NCBI RefSeq assembly: GCF_004683865.2
Contig: NZ_CP040763.1
Location: 186,001-250,000 of the forward strand
From: Paracoccus liaowanqingii
Lineage (GTDB): Bacteria; Pseudomonadota; Alphaproteobacteria; Rhodobacterales; Rhodobacteraceae
Length of the DNA: 64,000 nt
Direction: 5' to 3'
Numbering within the stretch: the first letter of the stretch is position 1; the number at the start of each line of letters is the position of its first letter. A program made the position numbers and the translations under genes. The notes under the pieces are model-generated. The model had not been told where the DNA came from. It made no database searches and saw only the letters and a list, made by a program, of their open reading frames with translations. Shown here one piece after another: positions 24,867-34,101 of the stretch.

Positions 24867-26354
24867 GTGGACTTGTATCGTAGAGTGCGATTGGCCTGTG
24901 CCGAGGGGATGAGCCAGCGCGAGGCAGCGCGTCATTTCAACATCGCGCGCGACAGCGTAGCCAAGATGATGACGTTCTCGGTTCCGCCCGGATATCGGCG
25001 GACGGCCCCTGTGAAGCGGCCGAAGCTGGATGCCTACACCGGGATCATCGACGGCTGGCTGGAGGGCGATCGGGAGGTCCATCGCAAGCAGAGGCATACG
25101 GCGAAGCGGGTGTTCGAGCGGCTTCGCGATGAGCACGGGTTCGCCGGCGGCTACACGATCGTGAAGGACTACATGCGGGAGCGCGAACGGCGCGGCCGCG
25201 AGATGTTCGTGCCGCTGGCACACCCGCCCGGACATGCCCAGGCCGACTTCGGCGAGGCGGTGGCCATCATCGACAGTGTCGAGCAGAAGGCGCATTTCTT
25301 CGTCATGGACCTTCCGCACGGCGATGCCTGTTATGTCAGGGCCTATCCAGCGGCGACCGCGGAAGCCTGGGTTGACGGTCACGTCCAGGCCTTCGCATTC
25401 TTCGGCAAGGTGCCCGCATCGGTCCTCTACGACAACGACCGCTGCCTGGTTGCGAAGATCCTGCCGGACGGGGCGCGCCAGCGAGCCACGCTCTTCAACG
25501 GGTTCCTGTCGCATTACCTGTTCCGCGACCGCTACGGCCGCCCGGGCAAGGGGAACGACAAAGGTAACGCTGAGGGCTTGGTTGGCTACTCTCGCCGCAA
25601 CTTCATGGTGCCGATCCCGCAGTTTGCGACTTGGGACGCGTTCAACGCCCATCTGGAGGCGCAATGCCGCAGGCGTCAGGGGGATGTCCTGCGCGGCCAG
25701 TCCGAGACGATCGGCCAGCGCCTTGGGCGGGATCTGGCTGCGATGTCCGACCAGCCGGCCGCACCGTTCGAAGCCTGCGATCAGGCCACTGGCCGGGTCA
25801 GCTCGCAGGCGCTGGTGCGTTACAAGACCAACGACTATTCGGTGCCGGTCGCTTACGGACACCGCGATGTCTGGATCAGGGGCTATGTCGCCGAGGTCGT
25901 GATCGGCTGCGGTGGCGAGGTCATCGCACGTCATCCCCGCTGCTATGACCGCGAGGACATGGTCTTCGATCCGGTGCACTATCTTCCGCTCATCGAGCGC
26001 AAGATCAACGCCCTGGACCAGGCGGCGCCCCTGGCCGAGTGGGATCTACCACCAGAGTTCGCGATCCTACGCCGACTGATGGAGGCGCGGATGAACAAAG
26101 TCGGACGCCGCGAGTATGTTCAGGTTTTACGCCTGCTCGAGACCTTCTGCCTCGACGACCTGCACGCCGCCGTGAAGAAGGCGCTGCAACTGGGTGCCGT
26201 CAGCTTCGATGCCGTTAAGCACCTTGTGCTCTGTCAGGTCGAAAGGCGTCCGCCGAAGCTGGACCTTGATGTCTACCCCTACCTGCCGCGCGCCAACGTC
26301 GCGACCACATCCGTGGCGAGCTACATGTCCCTGCTGTCGGGAGATGTAGCATGA
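24867..26354 (+). CDS. istA: IS21 transposase IstA
   Basis: 495 residues. N-terminal helix-turn-helix (AEGMSQREAARHFNIARDSVAKM), then the rve integrase core with HAQADFGEAVAIIDS (first Asp), SVLYDNDRCLVAKI (second Asp) and the GNDKGNAEGLVGYSRRNFMVP segment (Glu), then the IS21 C-terminal beta domain. It is full length and catalytic residues are present. Its stop overlaps the istB start (ATGA at 26351-26354). Confidence 0.95.
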   Translation: MDLYRRVRLACAEGMSQREAARHFNIARDSVAKMMTFSVPPGYRRTAPVKRPKLDAYTGIIDGWLEGDREVHRKQRHTAKRVFERLRDEHGFAGGYTIVKDYMRERERRGREMFVPLAHPPGHAQADFGEAVAIIDSVEQKAHFFVMDLPHGDACYVRAYPAATAEAWVDGHVQAFAFFGKVPASVLYDNDRCLVAKILPDGARQRATLFNGFLSHYLFRDRYGRPGKGNDKGNAEGLVGYSRRNFMVPIPQFATWDAFNAHLEAQCRRRQGDVLRGQSETIGQRLGRDLAAMSDQPAAPFEACDQATGRVSSQALVRYKTNDYSVPVAYGHRDVWIRGYVAEVVIGCGGEVIARHPRCYDREDMVFDPVHYLPLIERKINALDQAAPLAEWDLPPEFAILRRLMEARMNKVGRREYVQVLRLLETFCLDDLHAAVKKALQLGAVSFDAVKHLVLCQVERRPPKLDLDVYPYLPRANVATTSVASYMSLLSGDVA

Positions 26355-27115
26355 CTGAAGCCCCGAGGATCCTGCTCACCCACCATCTGAAAACGCTGAA
26401 GCTGCCGACGTTCCTGCGGGAGTATGAGAAGGTTGCGCGCCAATGCGCCGCTGAAGGGCTGGACCATGTCCAGTTCCTGTCGCGCCTGGTCGAATTGGAA
26501 CTGATCGACCGCGAGCGGCGGATGGTCGAGCGACGCATCAAGGCCGCGAAGTTCCCGACGACCAAGAGCCTCGACAGCTTCGACTTCAAGGCGATCCCCA
26601 AGCTCAACAAGATGCAGGTGCTGGAATTGGCCCGCTGTGAATGGATCCTACGGCGCGAGAACGTCATCGCCCTCGGGCCGAGCGGCACGGGCAAGACCCA
26701 TGTTGCCCTCGGACTGGGGCTGGCCGCCTGTCAGAAGGGCATGGCGGTCAGCTTCACCACCGCCGCGACGTTGGTCAACGAGCTGATGGAGGCCCGCGAC
26801 GAACGCCGCCTGCTCCGCCTGCAAAAGCAGCTGGATGGCGTCAAGTTGCTCATCATCGATGAACCAGGCTTTGTGCCGCTGTCCAAGACCGGTGCCGAGC
26901 TCTTGTTCGAGCTCATCTCTCAGCGCTATGAGCGCGGTTCCAAGATGATCACCAGCAACCTGCCATTCGACGAATGGACTGAAACCTTCGGCACCGAACG
27001 CCTGACCGGCGCATTGCTCGATCGACTGACCCACCACGTCAATATCCTCGAGATGAACGGCGACAGTTATCGGCTCGGACAAAGCCGCGCCCGAAAGGCC
27101 GAAGCAACCACATAA
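26351..27115 (+). CDS. istB: IS21 helper ATPase IstB
   Basis: 254 residues. Contains an N-terminal helical region, Walker A GPSGTGKTHVALGLG (about residues 115-125), Walker B LLIIDEPG and sensor region SNLPFDEWTETFGTERLTGALLDRLTHHVNIL. This DnaA/DnaC-like AAA+ protein assists IstA in target choice. Translationally coupled to istA by a 4-bp overlap. Confidence 0.95.
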   Translation: MTEAPRILLTHHLKTLKLPTFLREYEKVARQCAAEGLDHVQFLSRLVELELIDRERRMVERRIKAAKFPTTKSLDSFDFKAIPKLNKMQVLELARCEWILRRENVIALGPSGTGKTHVALGLGLAACQKGMAVSFTTAATLVNELMEARDERRLLRLQKQLDGVKLLIIDEPGFVPLSKTGAELLFELISQRYERGSKMITSNLPFDEWTETFGTERLTGALLDRLTHHVNILEMNGDSYRLGQSRARKAEATT

Positions 27116-27261
27116 TCGCACCTTGCGAGATTGGCCCTGCGGGCCAAAGCGCCATGGCACGCGCCAGCTATTTGGGAAGCGCGCGCGCCATGGCGCTTGG
27201 CGCCTCGCCACTGGCCTGGTTTTGCGCCGCCGCGTAGCCGGTTTTTACGCCGCCGTTGACA

Positions 27262-28082
27262 CTCCTCGTTGTAGTGCCGACGCCAAGTCTCCAGTTTTTC
27301 CTGCGCGTCCACAAAGCTCATGAAGTTGCCATTGTCGCGCCATTGGTCCGAGCGGCAATGGCGACGCGCGTTCAGGCATTCGGACCGAAGCTTGCTGTTG
27401 AACGCCTCGATGAAGCCATTGTCAGTAGGCTTTCCAGGGCGTGAGAAGTCCAAGGTAACGTCGTTGGCATAAGCCCACAGGTCGAGATCGCGAGAGATAA
27501 ATTCGGCTCGCCATCGTCGACCCGGATCGTCCTGGGATAGCCGACCTCGGCACAGACCCGTTCCAGTGTCCGGACCACATCCTCACCGCGGTAAGCGAAG
27601 CGCGGGTCGACTGCTGGACAAAAACGGGAATGCGTATCCACGATCGTCAGAATCCGCAGCTTGTTGCCGAGGGCGAGTTGGTCATGAACAAAATCCATGG
27701 CCCAGACATCGTTCGGTCCGACTGCCTCCTGGCGATCATCGCGCAGCTTCGCCTTCACCCGACGTCTTGGATTCTTGTTCCTCAGCTGCAGACCCAACTC
27801 ATTGTAGATCCTGCGCGTCTTCTTGATGTTCACCTGCCAGCCCTCCCGTCGCAGCAAGACATGGACACGCCGATATCCGTAGCGCACCCGTGTTTCGCAA
27901 ATCTCCCGGATCCTCAGTTCCAATGCGGCCTGCCCGGTTCGGCGGGACTTGTAGTGGTAGCTCGACGGGTCAAAGCGCAGGGCCTCACATGCCCGGCGGA
28001 TCGATATGCCCCAGCCCACCAACATCCCGTCAACCAGTTCCCGTGTCCGGGCAGGGTGAGCCAGCAGGCGCCACCGGTTCAA
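27262..28082 (-). pseudogene. IS3 orfB copy 2 (frameshifted and 3' truncated)
   Basis: The 236-residue frame 28082-27372 is identical in sequence to that of copy 1, including the wrong-frame tail after IRVDDG. The downstream frame with SRPGKPTDNGFIEAFNSKLR is present and runs until the IS21 border at 27262, so DRPHSAIGY and the terminal repeat are lost. Confidence 0.85.
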
Positions 28083-28403
28083 GCCGGCTGGCGAACGAGC
28101 TTTCGGCGGATGACATCCTGCAGCATTTCCCGATCCAAAGTCAGGTCGGCCACGATCTTCTTCAACCGGCTGTTCTCATCTTCCAGCGCCTTCAGCCGGC
28201 GCATCTCGTCCGGAAGCAAACCGCCATACCGCGTTCGTCGGGTGAACAGTCCACCGGACTGTTCACTGATCCTCCTTCCTCCAGTTGAAGTAGGTCGCCT
28301 GGCTGATCCCCGCCTTTCAGCAGACCTCGGCCACCGGCGTACCTTCCTCACCCTGCTTCAGGACAAACGCCTTCTGCGCCTCCGTGAACCTCGATGCCTT
28401 CAT
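28079..28403 (-). pseudogene. IS3 orfA copy 2 with nonsense codon and hairpin insertion
   Basis: Starting at ATG 28403 the frame gives the same helix-turn-helix start as copy 1, but reads TGA where copy 1 has CGC (after VAEVC), and then a 43-bp insertion lies between FNW-K and RYGGLL. The insertion includes a perfect 11-bp stem at 28242-28266. The 3' part (LKALEDENSRLKKIVADL...MLQDVIRRKL) is normal. Confidence 0.82.
28242..28266. repeat. perfect 25-bp hairpin inside IS3 orfA copy 2
   Basis: GTGAACAGTCC, loop ACC, then GGACTGTTCAC: an 11-bp perfect inverted repeat within a 43-bp segment that copy 1 lacks. It may be a small mobile or repeat-derived insertion; origin unknown. Confidence 0.7.
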
Positions 28404-28543
28404 CGTTCTCAGCTCCTCTCCCAGCCAGGGAAGGTTAGCCGAAAACTCCAGTTTCAAACGGTCCAGTTTTTAAGGGGCAGAGCACTCTCTAGCCGGGCCC
28501 AATGTTCGGATGGAATGAGGTACAGGACCTTCTGACGATCCGG

Positions 28544-30688
28544 TCACTCGACAGTCAGAATTCCGATCGTCCGGGCCCGCACATTCGCGACGCTGGTGTC
28601 GTTGCAAATGACCTTTTCCACCCCTGCTGTCACCTCGACATCGTCGCCGACCTGCCGGACAAGCGCCGTTCCCAGAGCGCCCCAATCCGAAAGGTCGAGC
28701 GTGTCGATCTCGGTCAGGTCACGGACATAGCTGATCACGCCCGTGCGATAGATGCGGAAGATGTCGGCGCCAGCGCCGCCATGCATGTCGGAGCCGCCCG
28801 CATCGTTGATCAGCAGGTCGTCGCCCTCTCCGCCGATCAGCGTGTCGAAGCCGGAGCCCGAAATCAGCGTATCGTTCCCTGCGCCGCCGATGAGGCTGTC
28901 ATCCCCCGCACCGCCGTCAAGCAGGTCGTTGCCGCTGTTGCCGATCAGGGTGTCGTTGCCCTGTTCGCCGTAAAGCCGGTTATTGCCCCAGGTGCCGGCC
29001 CGCAGGATGTCGTTCCCGCGGCCCCCATAAGCCACGATCTGCGTCCGCCCCGGAGAGACGTTCTCGTCATTGCCGTCGCCCAGATCCAGCTCGATTTTCT
29101 TGTAGTACACGTCGGACATGATGATCTTGTTGTCCAATGCATTGCCGACGATCTTGATCGCCGCGCTGTGCATCCCGAGGAGCTGGAAGTCCTCGATATG
29201 CGGCGGCATGCGCACCTCGGTCCGACCGTGATGCGAATTCGAATACATCCGCTGATGGTTCGGTGAGCGCCCCTTGCTGTGCAGATCGCCCAGGGCCACG
29301 AAACTGGTGGCAAAGCGACGATCCGTGACCTCGGTCCCCAGGAAGGACTGAATGTTGCTGGGCCGCGAGGTGTCGATCGCCTCTTCCACGATCAGCATGC
29401 CCCATGCGCGCGCGGCCAGGATGCACTCCTCGCGCAGGGCCGCATAGTCGGGATCCTTCGCGGCGATGTTCCTGACAGTCCAGGGGTCGGCATCCAGATC
29501 GAACATCTCGCCCGTGCCGTCCTGATAGACGGTGACCCGCTTGTCGTGCTTGGCGATGCTGACCGAGCCGTACCAAAAGGTCGGAATGGCCCGGGGCGCG
29601 GGCGTCGCGCCGTCGATCCACAGCTTGAGGCTCTGCCCCATGAAGCTGTCGGGCACCGGCAGACCGCACAGGTCCAGGATGGTGGCGCCCAGATCGACAT
29701 GGCTGACCGGCTGCGTCACCTTCCGGGGCGTCTGCCCGGGCACCCTAATCAGCATCGGCGCCAGCGCGCATTGCTCGTACAGCGTGAACTTGTGCCATCT
29801 CCCGTGGTCGGACAGGTGATAGCCGTGATCGCTGTAGAACGTCACGACGGTGTTGTCCGCGTGGGGAGAGGCGTCCAATGCATCCAGAACGCGCCCAAGC
29901 TGTTCATCCATCCACAGGCAGCCGGCCGCATAGTTCCGGATCGTCTTGCGCACATACAGGACCTGTTCGTCGGTCCACTCGGCCGGATCGGACGACGAGT
30001 AATTCAGGGTGCCCGAGGTGATGAACTCGTTGACGAAGGGCATGGTATCGAACCCGCCCTTCCAGTCTGACGGCATGATCACATCGTCGAGGGCGACGAG
30101 ATCGTGAATCCGGGCGGGGGTCGTCCAGGGAAGGTGCGGGTGGTGAAACCCGCATTCCCAATACCAGGGCCGATCCGTCGGAAGGACATGGGTGAGGGCA
30201 TGGATCGTGTCGTTCGCCCGGCTTGCGTCGTACCAGGGCGCGTCCTCGGCGTAGACCCCGCCGCACATTCCGCCCCGATTTTCGATCGGTTTGGCGGGGG
30301 TGAACGGTCCAACATTGAAGGGTGGCGAGTCGTACAACTCTCGGTAGACGCCCGGCGGCTGCGGGCGGTAGCCGTGAAAGACCTTCCCGGTGGTGCCGGT
30401 GTAGAACCCGGCCTTGCGCAACTGATAGAGCCAGGTGTTTCTGGGGTGAACGAGGCTTTCCCATCCAAGCGAAAGGTCGAACGACTTCGTATCGGCGGGG
30501 GACAGGCCCGTCATGACCGCCGTTCTGGCCGGCTCGCAGACCGAGACGACGCAATAGGCGCGATTGAAATCCGTCCCTGTCTCGGCAAGCCGGCGCAGGT
30601 TCGGCAGGTCGAACCCCGGGATCAGCAGGGACAGAAGACGGTCCACATGCGCCAGATCGTCGGCCGCGATAAACAGGATGTTGGGCAT
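28544..30688 (-). CDS. type I sulfatase with C-terminal RTX calcium-binding repeats
   Basis: 714 residues. Sulfatase domain from residue 1: metal ligands in IAADD (Asp10, Asp11), the formylglycine motif C51-E-P-A-R with TAVMTG, GKVFHG, and [17 protein letters not shown]. Closest in layout to iduronate-2-sulfatase/choline-sulfatase types. Residues about 540-640 are nine-residue RTX repeats ([35 protein letters not shown]). There is no N-terminal signal peptide, so type I secretion is likely. It should desulfate an external sulfated polysaccharide or ester. Last gene of a leftward operon; ATG at 30688 has GAGGA six bases upstream. No T1SS genes are in the window. Confidence 0.9.
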   Translation of the reverse strand: MPNILFIAADDLAHVDRLLSLLIPGFDLPNLRRLAETGTDFNRAYCVVSVCEPARTAVMTGLSPADTKSFDLSLGWESLVHPRNTWLYQLRKAGFYTGTTGKVFHGYRPQPPGVYRELYDSPPFNVGPFTPAKPIENRGGMCGGVYAEDAPWYDASRANDTIHALTHVLPTDRPWYWECGFHHPHLPWTTPARIHDLVALDDVIMPSDWKGGFDTMPFVNEFITSGTLNYSSSDPAEWTDEQVLYVRKTIRNYAAGCLWMDEQLGRVLDALDASPHADNTVVTFYSDHGYHLSDHGRWHKFTLYEQCALAPMLIRVPGQTPRKVTQPVSHVDLGATILDLCGLPVPDSFMGQSLKLWIDGATPAPRAIPTFWYGSVSIAKHDKRVTVYQDGTGEMFDLDADPWTVRNIAAKDPDYAALREECILAARAWGMLIVEEAIDTSRPSNIQSFLGTEVTDRRFATSFVALGDLHSKGRSPNHQRMYSNSHHGRTEVRMPPHIEDFQLLGMHSAAIKIVGNALDNKIIMSDVYYKKIELDLGDGNDENVSPGRTQIVAYGGRGNDILRAGTWGNNRLYGEQGNDTLIGNSGNDLLDGGAGDDSLIGGAGNDTLISGSGFDTLIGGEGDDLLINDAGGSDMHGGAGADIFRIYRTGVISYVRDLTEIDTLDLSDWGALGTALVRQVGDDVEVTAGVEKVICNDTSVANVRARTIGILTVE

Positions 30689-30691
30689 GCG

Positions 30692-31477
30692 TTATCCTCG
30701 GTAGGTGCTTTTGGCATAGTCCAGGAACAGGGTGCGAAGCTGGGGCATCGCGAAGATATCACCCTCGATCAGGGCAAAATCGAGATAGGTCCCGGTGAAA
30801 GGACCATTCGCGCGGCCCTCGCCGATGCGGATCTTCCAGGTCGGACCGATCAGCCCAACCTGGGCGGTCCATGCCGGCCACGCCGCGGTCAAGGGGGCAT
30901 CGTCGTTCACGGCGCCTTTCAGGGATCCGGCGGTGAAATCGATGGTCTGGAAAGTCGTGCTGTGGGTGCTTGTCACCGGGGCCCGGGTATAGGTCGCCCG
31001 CTGGTCGATTTTAGTGCCCAGGACGTTCAGATTCATGCAGCCCTCGGTGGACGTGCGGGCTGGGTTGTCTTGGATCGTCAGGCTGCCGGTGGCGTCGGGG
31101 TTGGTCTGGATGCTCCATGCCCGCCCCTTGCCGACGCGGCGGATATGGACGAACGACCAGAGCCCGGTCAGCGCCGGGTGGCGAAAGGTGAGATCCGTCT
31201 GATCCGCCCCGAACGCGGCGTCAAAGGCGGCGGCGTCCTGCCCGCCCTCGTCCCGCCAGGCAAAGGGACGCGGCGGAGTGACCGGAGACGCCGTCAGTTC
31301 CAGGCCGCCGATGCGGGGACGGACGCAAGGAAGCCCCGTCACGGGGTCCGGGCGGGACATGCGCTGCACGGTGGTCCACCAGTTCCGAAGGGCCGGGAAT
31401 GACCTGAACTGATCGGTCCATATACGTCGGTCCGCGGTCGGACGAGTGACCGTCAGGTCCAGAACGGCAAGTGGCAA
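30692..31477 (-). CDS. unrecognised protein, middle gene of the RTX-sulfatase operon
   Basis: 261 residues from a TTG at 31477 with GAGGA eight bases upstream. No signal peptide, no membrane segment. The sequence is Trp- and Thr-rich with beta-strand-like alternation (FVHIRRVGKGRAWSIQTNPD, TWKIRIGEGRANGPFTGTYLDFALIEGD), suggesting a lectin- or concanavalin-like sandwich. It ends 3 bp before the sulfatase start and begins 11 bp after the preceding gene, so the three are one translation unit. Family not recognised. Confidence 0.65.
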   Translation of the reverse strand: MPLAVLDLTVTRPTADRRIWTDQFRSFPALRNWWTTVQRMSRPDPVTGLPCVRPRIGGLELTASPVTPPRPFAWRDEGGQDAAAFDAAFGADQTDLTFRHPALTGLWSFVHIRRVGKGRAWSIQTNPDATGSLTIQDNPARTSTEGCMNLNVLGTKIDQRATYTRAPVTSTHSTTFQTIDFTAGSLKGAVNDDAPLTAAWPAWTAQVGLIGPTWKIRIGEGRANGPFTGTYLDFALIEGDIFAMPQLRTLFLDYAKSTYRG

Positions 31478-31488
31478 GATGATCTTCC

Positions 31489-33060
31489 TCAGAAAACAGA
31501 GACGCGGCCCGCGCGCGCATGGCGGTACAAGGTGGTTCCGGTCACCGTCAGGCTTGGCCTGGACCAGCTGTCCGTGACGGAGCCTCGGTTGCAGGGGAAC
31601 CCGTCACCGCGATCGCCGGTCTCTCCGAAGGCATAGCGGACGGTCAGCGTGCCGGTCGGGTCGGCGGTCATCGTCAGAAGGGCATCGGTGCCCCTGACCT
31701 CGACCGAGGCGACGACGGCCCCGTTGGTGACCCCGTCGACGCAGAAGCCGTGCCGGTCCGGGTCGTGCAGGACCAGGGCCGACATGGCGGTGAAGGGCAC
31801 CGTGATCACGCGACCCGCGCGCGAGGCCTTGGCACCGAGGCTGGGCCCGTACCAGTCGCGGCCTGCCAGACGCTCGTTGGCCGCCAAGGCTTCCAGCTCG
31901 CTGACCTGCATCGCCGCCTCGGGGGTCAGGGTCGCCGCAGTCCCCCGTTGCAGCGGGAAGGGATAGCGGGGGGTGGCCACGACCAGTCCAAGCGACCAAT
32001 GCGCCCAGTCCAGCTCGCCCTCCGCCAGGATCACCTCGGAGGTGCCATCGGTGCGCGTCCCGGCGGACTGGCTGACGACCACCACCGGCAGGGGCGCCTG
32101 CCCTGCGGCTTCGGCGATTTCCTGACGCAGGCTGTTGGCCACGGCGGCATAATGAAGATCGGCCGTGGCCCGAAGCGTCTGCGGGGCGCCTTCCAGCAGC
32201 GACAGGCTGATCCGGTCCACGAACAGCTCCTTCCCCCAGGGAACGAGCGCCTGGCGCGCCGCCGCAACACGGTCCCGAAGGGCTAGGCGCGGCGCCGATC
32301 CAGGCAACGCGTCGGCCTCGACTGTCGAGGCGACGACCCGCGTCAACGCCACCACCGTCGGCAATGCCCGGCGCGCGGCATATTCCCCCTCCAAAAACGC
32401 GACGGCAACGGCCGAGGCCGCCTCGCCGTCTTCCGGCGAGCGCAGCGTTTCATCGATCAGATGATAGCGGAAATCCTCGGCGATCGGGCGAACGACGCCC
32501 GCGCTGCCGCCGCCAAAGGCCACGACCCCGAGAGCGGGATCATAGGTCTGCGCCAAGGTGATCGCCCCCCGCTTTTCGTAGCCCCATGTCTCGCGCCACT
32601 GGCGGGAGAGGTAGCGGATCACAGGGCCGAACTCGTCCCTGCTTTGGATGGCGTTCCACGCATCACCCAGATTGTCCGGGTCCACGAACTCGATTGTCGT
32701 GCCTTCGCGCCTGTCCGGCGGCTGCGGATAAAGGCTGCCGTCCCGCATGTCGATGCCGAACGCGGTCGTGCCGTCGGCATTCTCGATAATTGGGATGATG
32801 TGATCCCCCGGTGCGGTCGGAGCGTTCAGGCGCGCAGGCGGGGACATCGGACCATCATGCATCTCGAGACGGAAGAGGACATTCCCCGCATCGTCATCGA
32901 CCGACACGCCCATCGAGGCCCCGGGGCCGGCAAGCTTGCGCGCATTGACCCCGCCCTCCGCGTCCTGACCGCCGAGGCGCAGCAGAAGATTGCCCAGAAT
33001 GAGGCGCAGGGCGGCCAATCCTGCCTCTTGTGCAGGGTCTGTGTCGAAATCTTGGGTCAT
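31489..33060 (-). CDS. unrecognised large protein, first gene of the RTX-sulfatase operon
   Basis: 523 residues from the ATG at 33060 (a TTG at 33072 would add four). No signal peptide. The N-terminal third is beta-rich (GVSVDDDAGNVLFRLEMHDG); the centre contains VVAFGGGSAGVVRPI, and later PVVVVSQSAG and LGLVVATPRYPFPL followed by a helix, an order vaguely like SGNH-hydrolase or sialate-acetylesterase domains, but a clear Ser-Asp-His set is not visible. The C-terminus (RYAFGETGDRGDGFPCNRGSVTDSW) also fits that comparison. Function not assigned. Confidence 0.65.
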   Translation of the reverse strand: MTQDFDTDPAQEAGLAALRLILGNLLLRLGGQDAEGGVNARKLAGPGASMGVSVDDDAGNVLFRLEMHDGPMSPPARLNAPTAPGDHIIPIIENADGTTAFGIDMRDGSLYPQPPDRREGTTIEFVDPDNLGDAWNAIQSRDEFGPVIRYLSRQWRETWGYEKRGAITLAQTYDPALGVVAFGGGSAGVVRPIAEDFRYHLIDETLRSPEDGEAASAVAVAFLEGEYAARRALPTVVALTRVVASTVEADALPGSAPRLALRDRVAAARQALVPWGKELFVDRISLSLLEGAPQTLRATADLHYAAVANSLRQEIAEAAGQAPLPVVVVSQSAGTRTDGTSEVILAEGELDWAHWSLGLVVATPRYPFPLQRGTAATLTPEAAMQVSELEALAANERLAGRDWYGPSLGAKASRAGRVITVPFTAMSALVLHDPDRHGFCVDGVTNGAVVASVEVRGTDALLTMTADPTGTLTVRYAFGETGDRGDGFPCNRGSVTDSWSRPSLTVTGTTLYRHARAGRVSVF

Positions 33061-33297
33061 GACGGTTCGCAACTCGCTTCAGCACGCCGCAGAGGTGACA
33101 TCCGCGATTGCCGGCACGATATTCTCGCCTCTCCGTCAGGTCTACTCCACAACGCCAAAAGGCGCCTGATTTTTTCCGGCAGATCGCTTCACGGACCGAC
33201 CACCGGCACCGGATCCGCAGGGATGGCCTTGGTCGTCGGCAGAGTTGTGCTGTCTCACCGGCAAAGCGGTCACCAAGCCGTCGAACAGCGAAAAATG
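33061..33297. promoter_or_regulatory. region upstream of the sulfatase operon
   Basis: 237 bp between the GH16 stop and the start of the three-gene operon. It is mixed in composition and holds CGCC-AAAA-GGCG followed by a T-rich run (33160-33180) that could terminate a rightward transcript, though no rightward gene precedes it. No certain promoter is called. Confidence 0.3.
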
Positions 33298-34101
33298 CTA
33301 GCTGTAGACCCGGAAGTAATCCGTGCGCAGCCGGGTAAGCTTGTCCGTGTCCAGTAAAGGATCGGGGAATGCGTAGTCCGACCGCAACGCCAGTGTGATG
33401 AGCGGCCAGAAGACGTCGTCCGGTGCCGCCATCTCGGCCGATCGGCTCAGCGTCCACACAAGCGCCTCGCCCGTTGCAGGGTCGCGGATCGGGCGGCGAT
33501 TGAAGTAGATCACACAATGATGTCCGATCAGCAGCACGCCGTACCGGTTGTAGCTTTCGGTCATGTCCGGTTCGGTCGTCACGCCGCTGCTGTCATGTCG
33601 TTCGCCGGGTTCGCCCCATTCATGAAGATAGGCGTCATAGACATGGGGCTCGAGGCCCTTGTGCTCGACGACGTCGATCTCGATGCTGGTGGCAGGAGCA
33701 AGAATGCTGTGGGCGTTCAGAAACCAGAAGGCGGGCCATGTGAGGGGATGCTCGGGGAACAGCATGCGCGCCTCGAAATACCCGTGCCGCCAGCCCCGCA
33801 TGATCGTACCGTCCGAACGCGCCGACTGGATGTTGCCGCTGATCCACTGAAACTCGGGTTCCTCGTTGCCGTAGTAATGCGGCACATTCATCCTTTCGCC
33901 GATGTACTTCGCCGAAATCTGAAGGGCCGTGCCGTGCGAGGCATCGGCGTCGCTGACGATGGCATAGGGGTCGAAGCCCTCTTCCCCGCCCCATCGGGCA
34001 AAGGCCGCGCGACCGTAGAACCCGGGATCCGCCGTACCGGCCTTGGGTCCGGCGGCCCATGTCTCGCGGTCAAGCGTCAGGAAGGGATCTTCGAAGATGA
34101 T
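33298..34101 (-). CDS. GH16 family endo-beta-glycanase, 5' end disrupted
   Basis: About 265 residues of a glycoside hydrolase family 16 domain: FEDPFLTLDRETWAAG at the start, WISGNIQSAR, YFEARMLFP, WPAFWFLNAH, the catalytic ExDxxE in SIEIDVVEH, and DAYLHEWG...YNRYGVLL. Such enzymes cut beta-1,3/1,4-linked or succinoglycan-like polysaccharides. In frame, no ATG, GTG or good ribosome-binding site precedes FEDPF until the sequence becomes antisense of a manC fragment. So the native start (and any signal) seems lost at about 34,100. It may not be expressed. Confidence 0.8.
   Translation of the reverse strand: MIFEDPFLTLDRETWAAGPKAGTADPGFYGRAAFARWGGEEGFDPYAIVSDADASHGTALQISAKYIGERMNVPHYYGNEEPEFQWISGNIQSARSDGTIMRGWRHGYFEARMLFPEHPLTWPAFWFLNAHSILAPATSIEIDVVEHKGLEPHVYDAYLHEWGEPGERHDSSGVTTEPDMTESYNRYGVLLIGHHCVIYFNRRPIRDPATGEALVWTLSRSAEMAAPDDVFWPLITLALRSDYAFPDPLLDTDKLTRLRTDYFRVYS

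Larger units (their letters stand above)
24749..27261 (+). mobile_element. IS21-family insertion sequence
   Basis: 2513 bp. The left end TGAGAACGGCGG... and right end (inverted) TGTCAACGGCGG... match, and the internal motif GGCGG-Y-G-Y-AAAA recurs twice at each end (near 24756 and 24804; near 27221 and 27245), the multiple terminal repeats of IS21. It encodes IstA and IstB. Left flank is an MFS gene, right flank is the interior of IS3 copy 2, with no matching target duplication, so DNA next to it has been deleted. Confidence 0.9.
27262..28479 (-). mobile_element. IS3-family insertion sequence, copy 2 (3' truncated, inverted)
   Basis: Same element as copy 1 in the opposite direction; its 5' end (TGCCCCTTAAAAACTGG on the minus strand) is at 28479. 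The 3' end is missing because IS21 joins it inside orfB after RRHYNEE. Its orfB shares the frameshift of copy 1; its orfA carries a stop and a 43-bp insertion absent from copy 1. Together the two copies bracket the IS21 and MFS fragment as an inverted pair. Confidence 0.85.

Noticed and set aside
22828..28479. Inverted IS3 pair considered as an active composite transposon
   Set aside because: Both copies have broken transposase genes, one has lost its end, and the enclosed DNA is a truncated MFS gene and IS21 rather than intact cargo.
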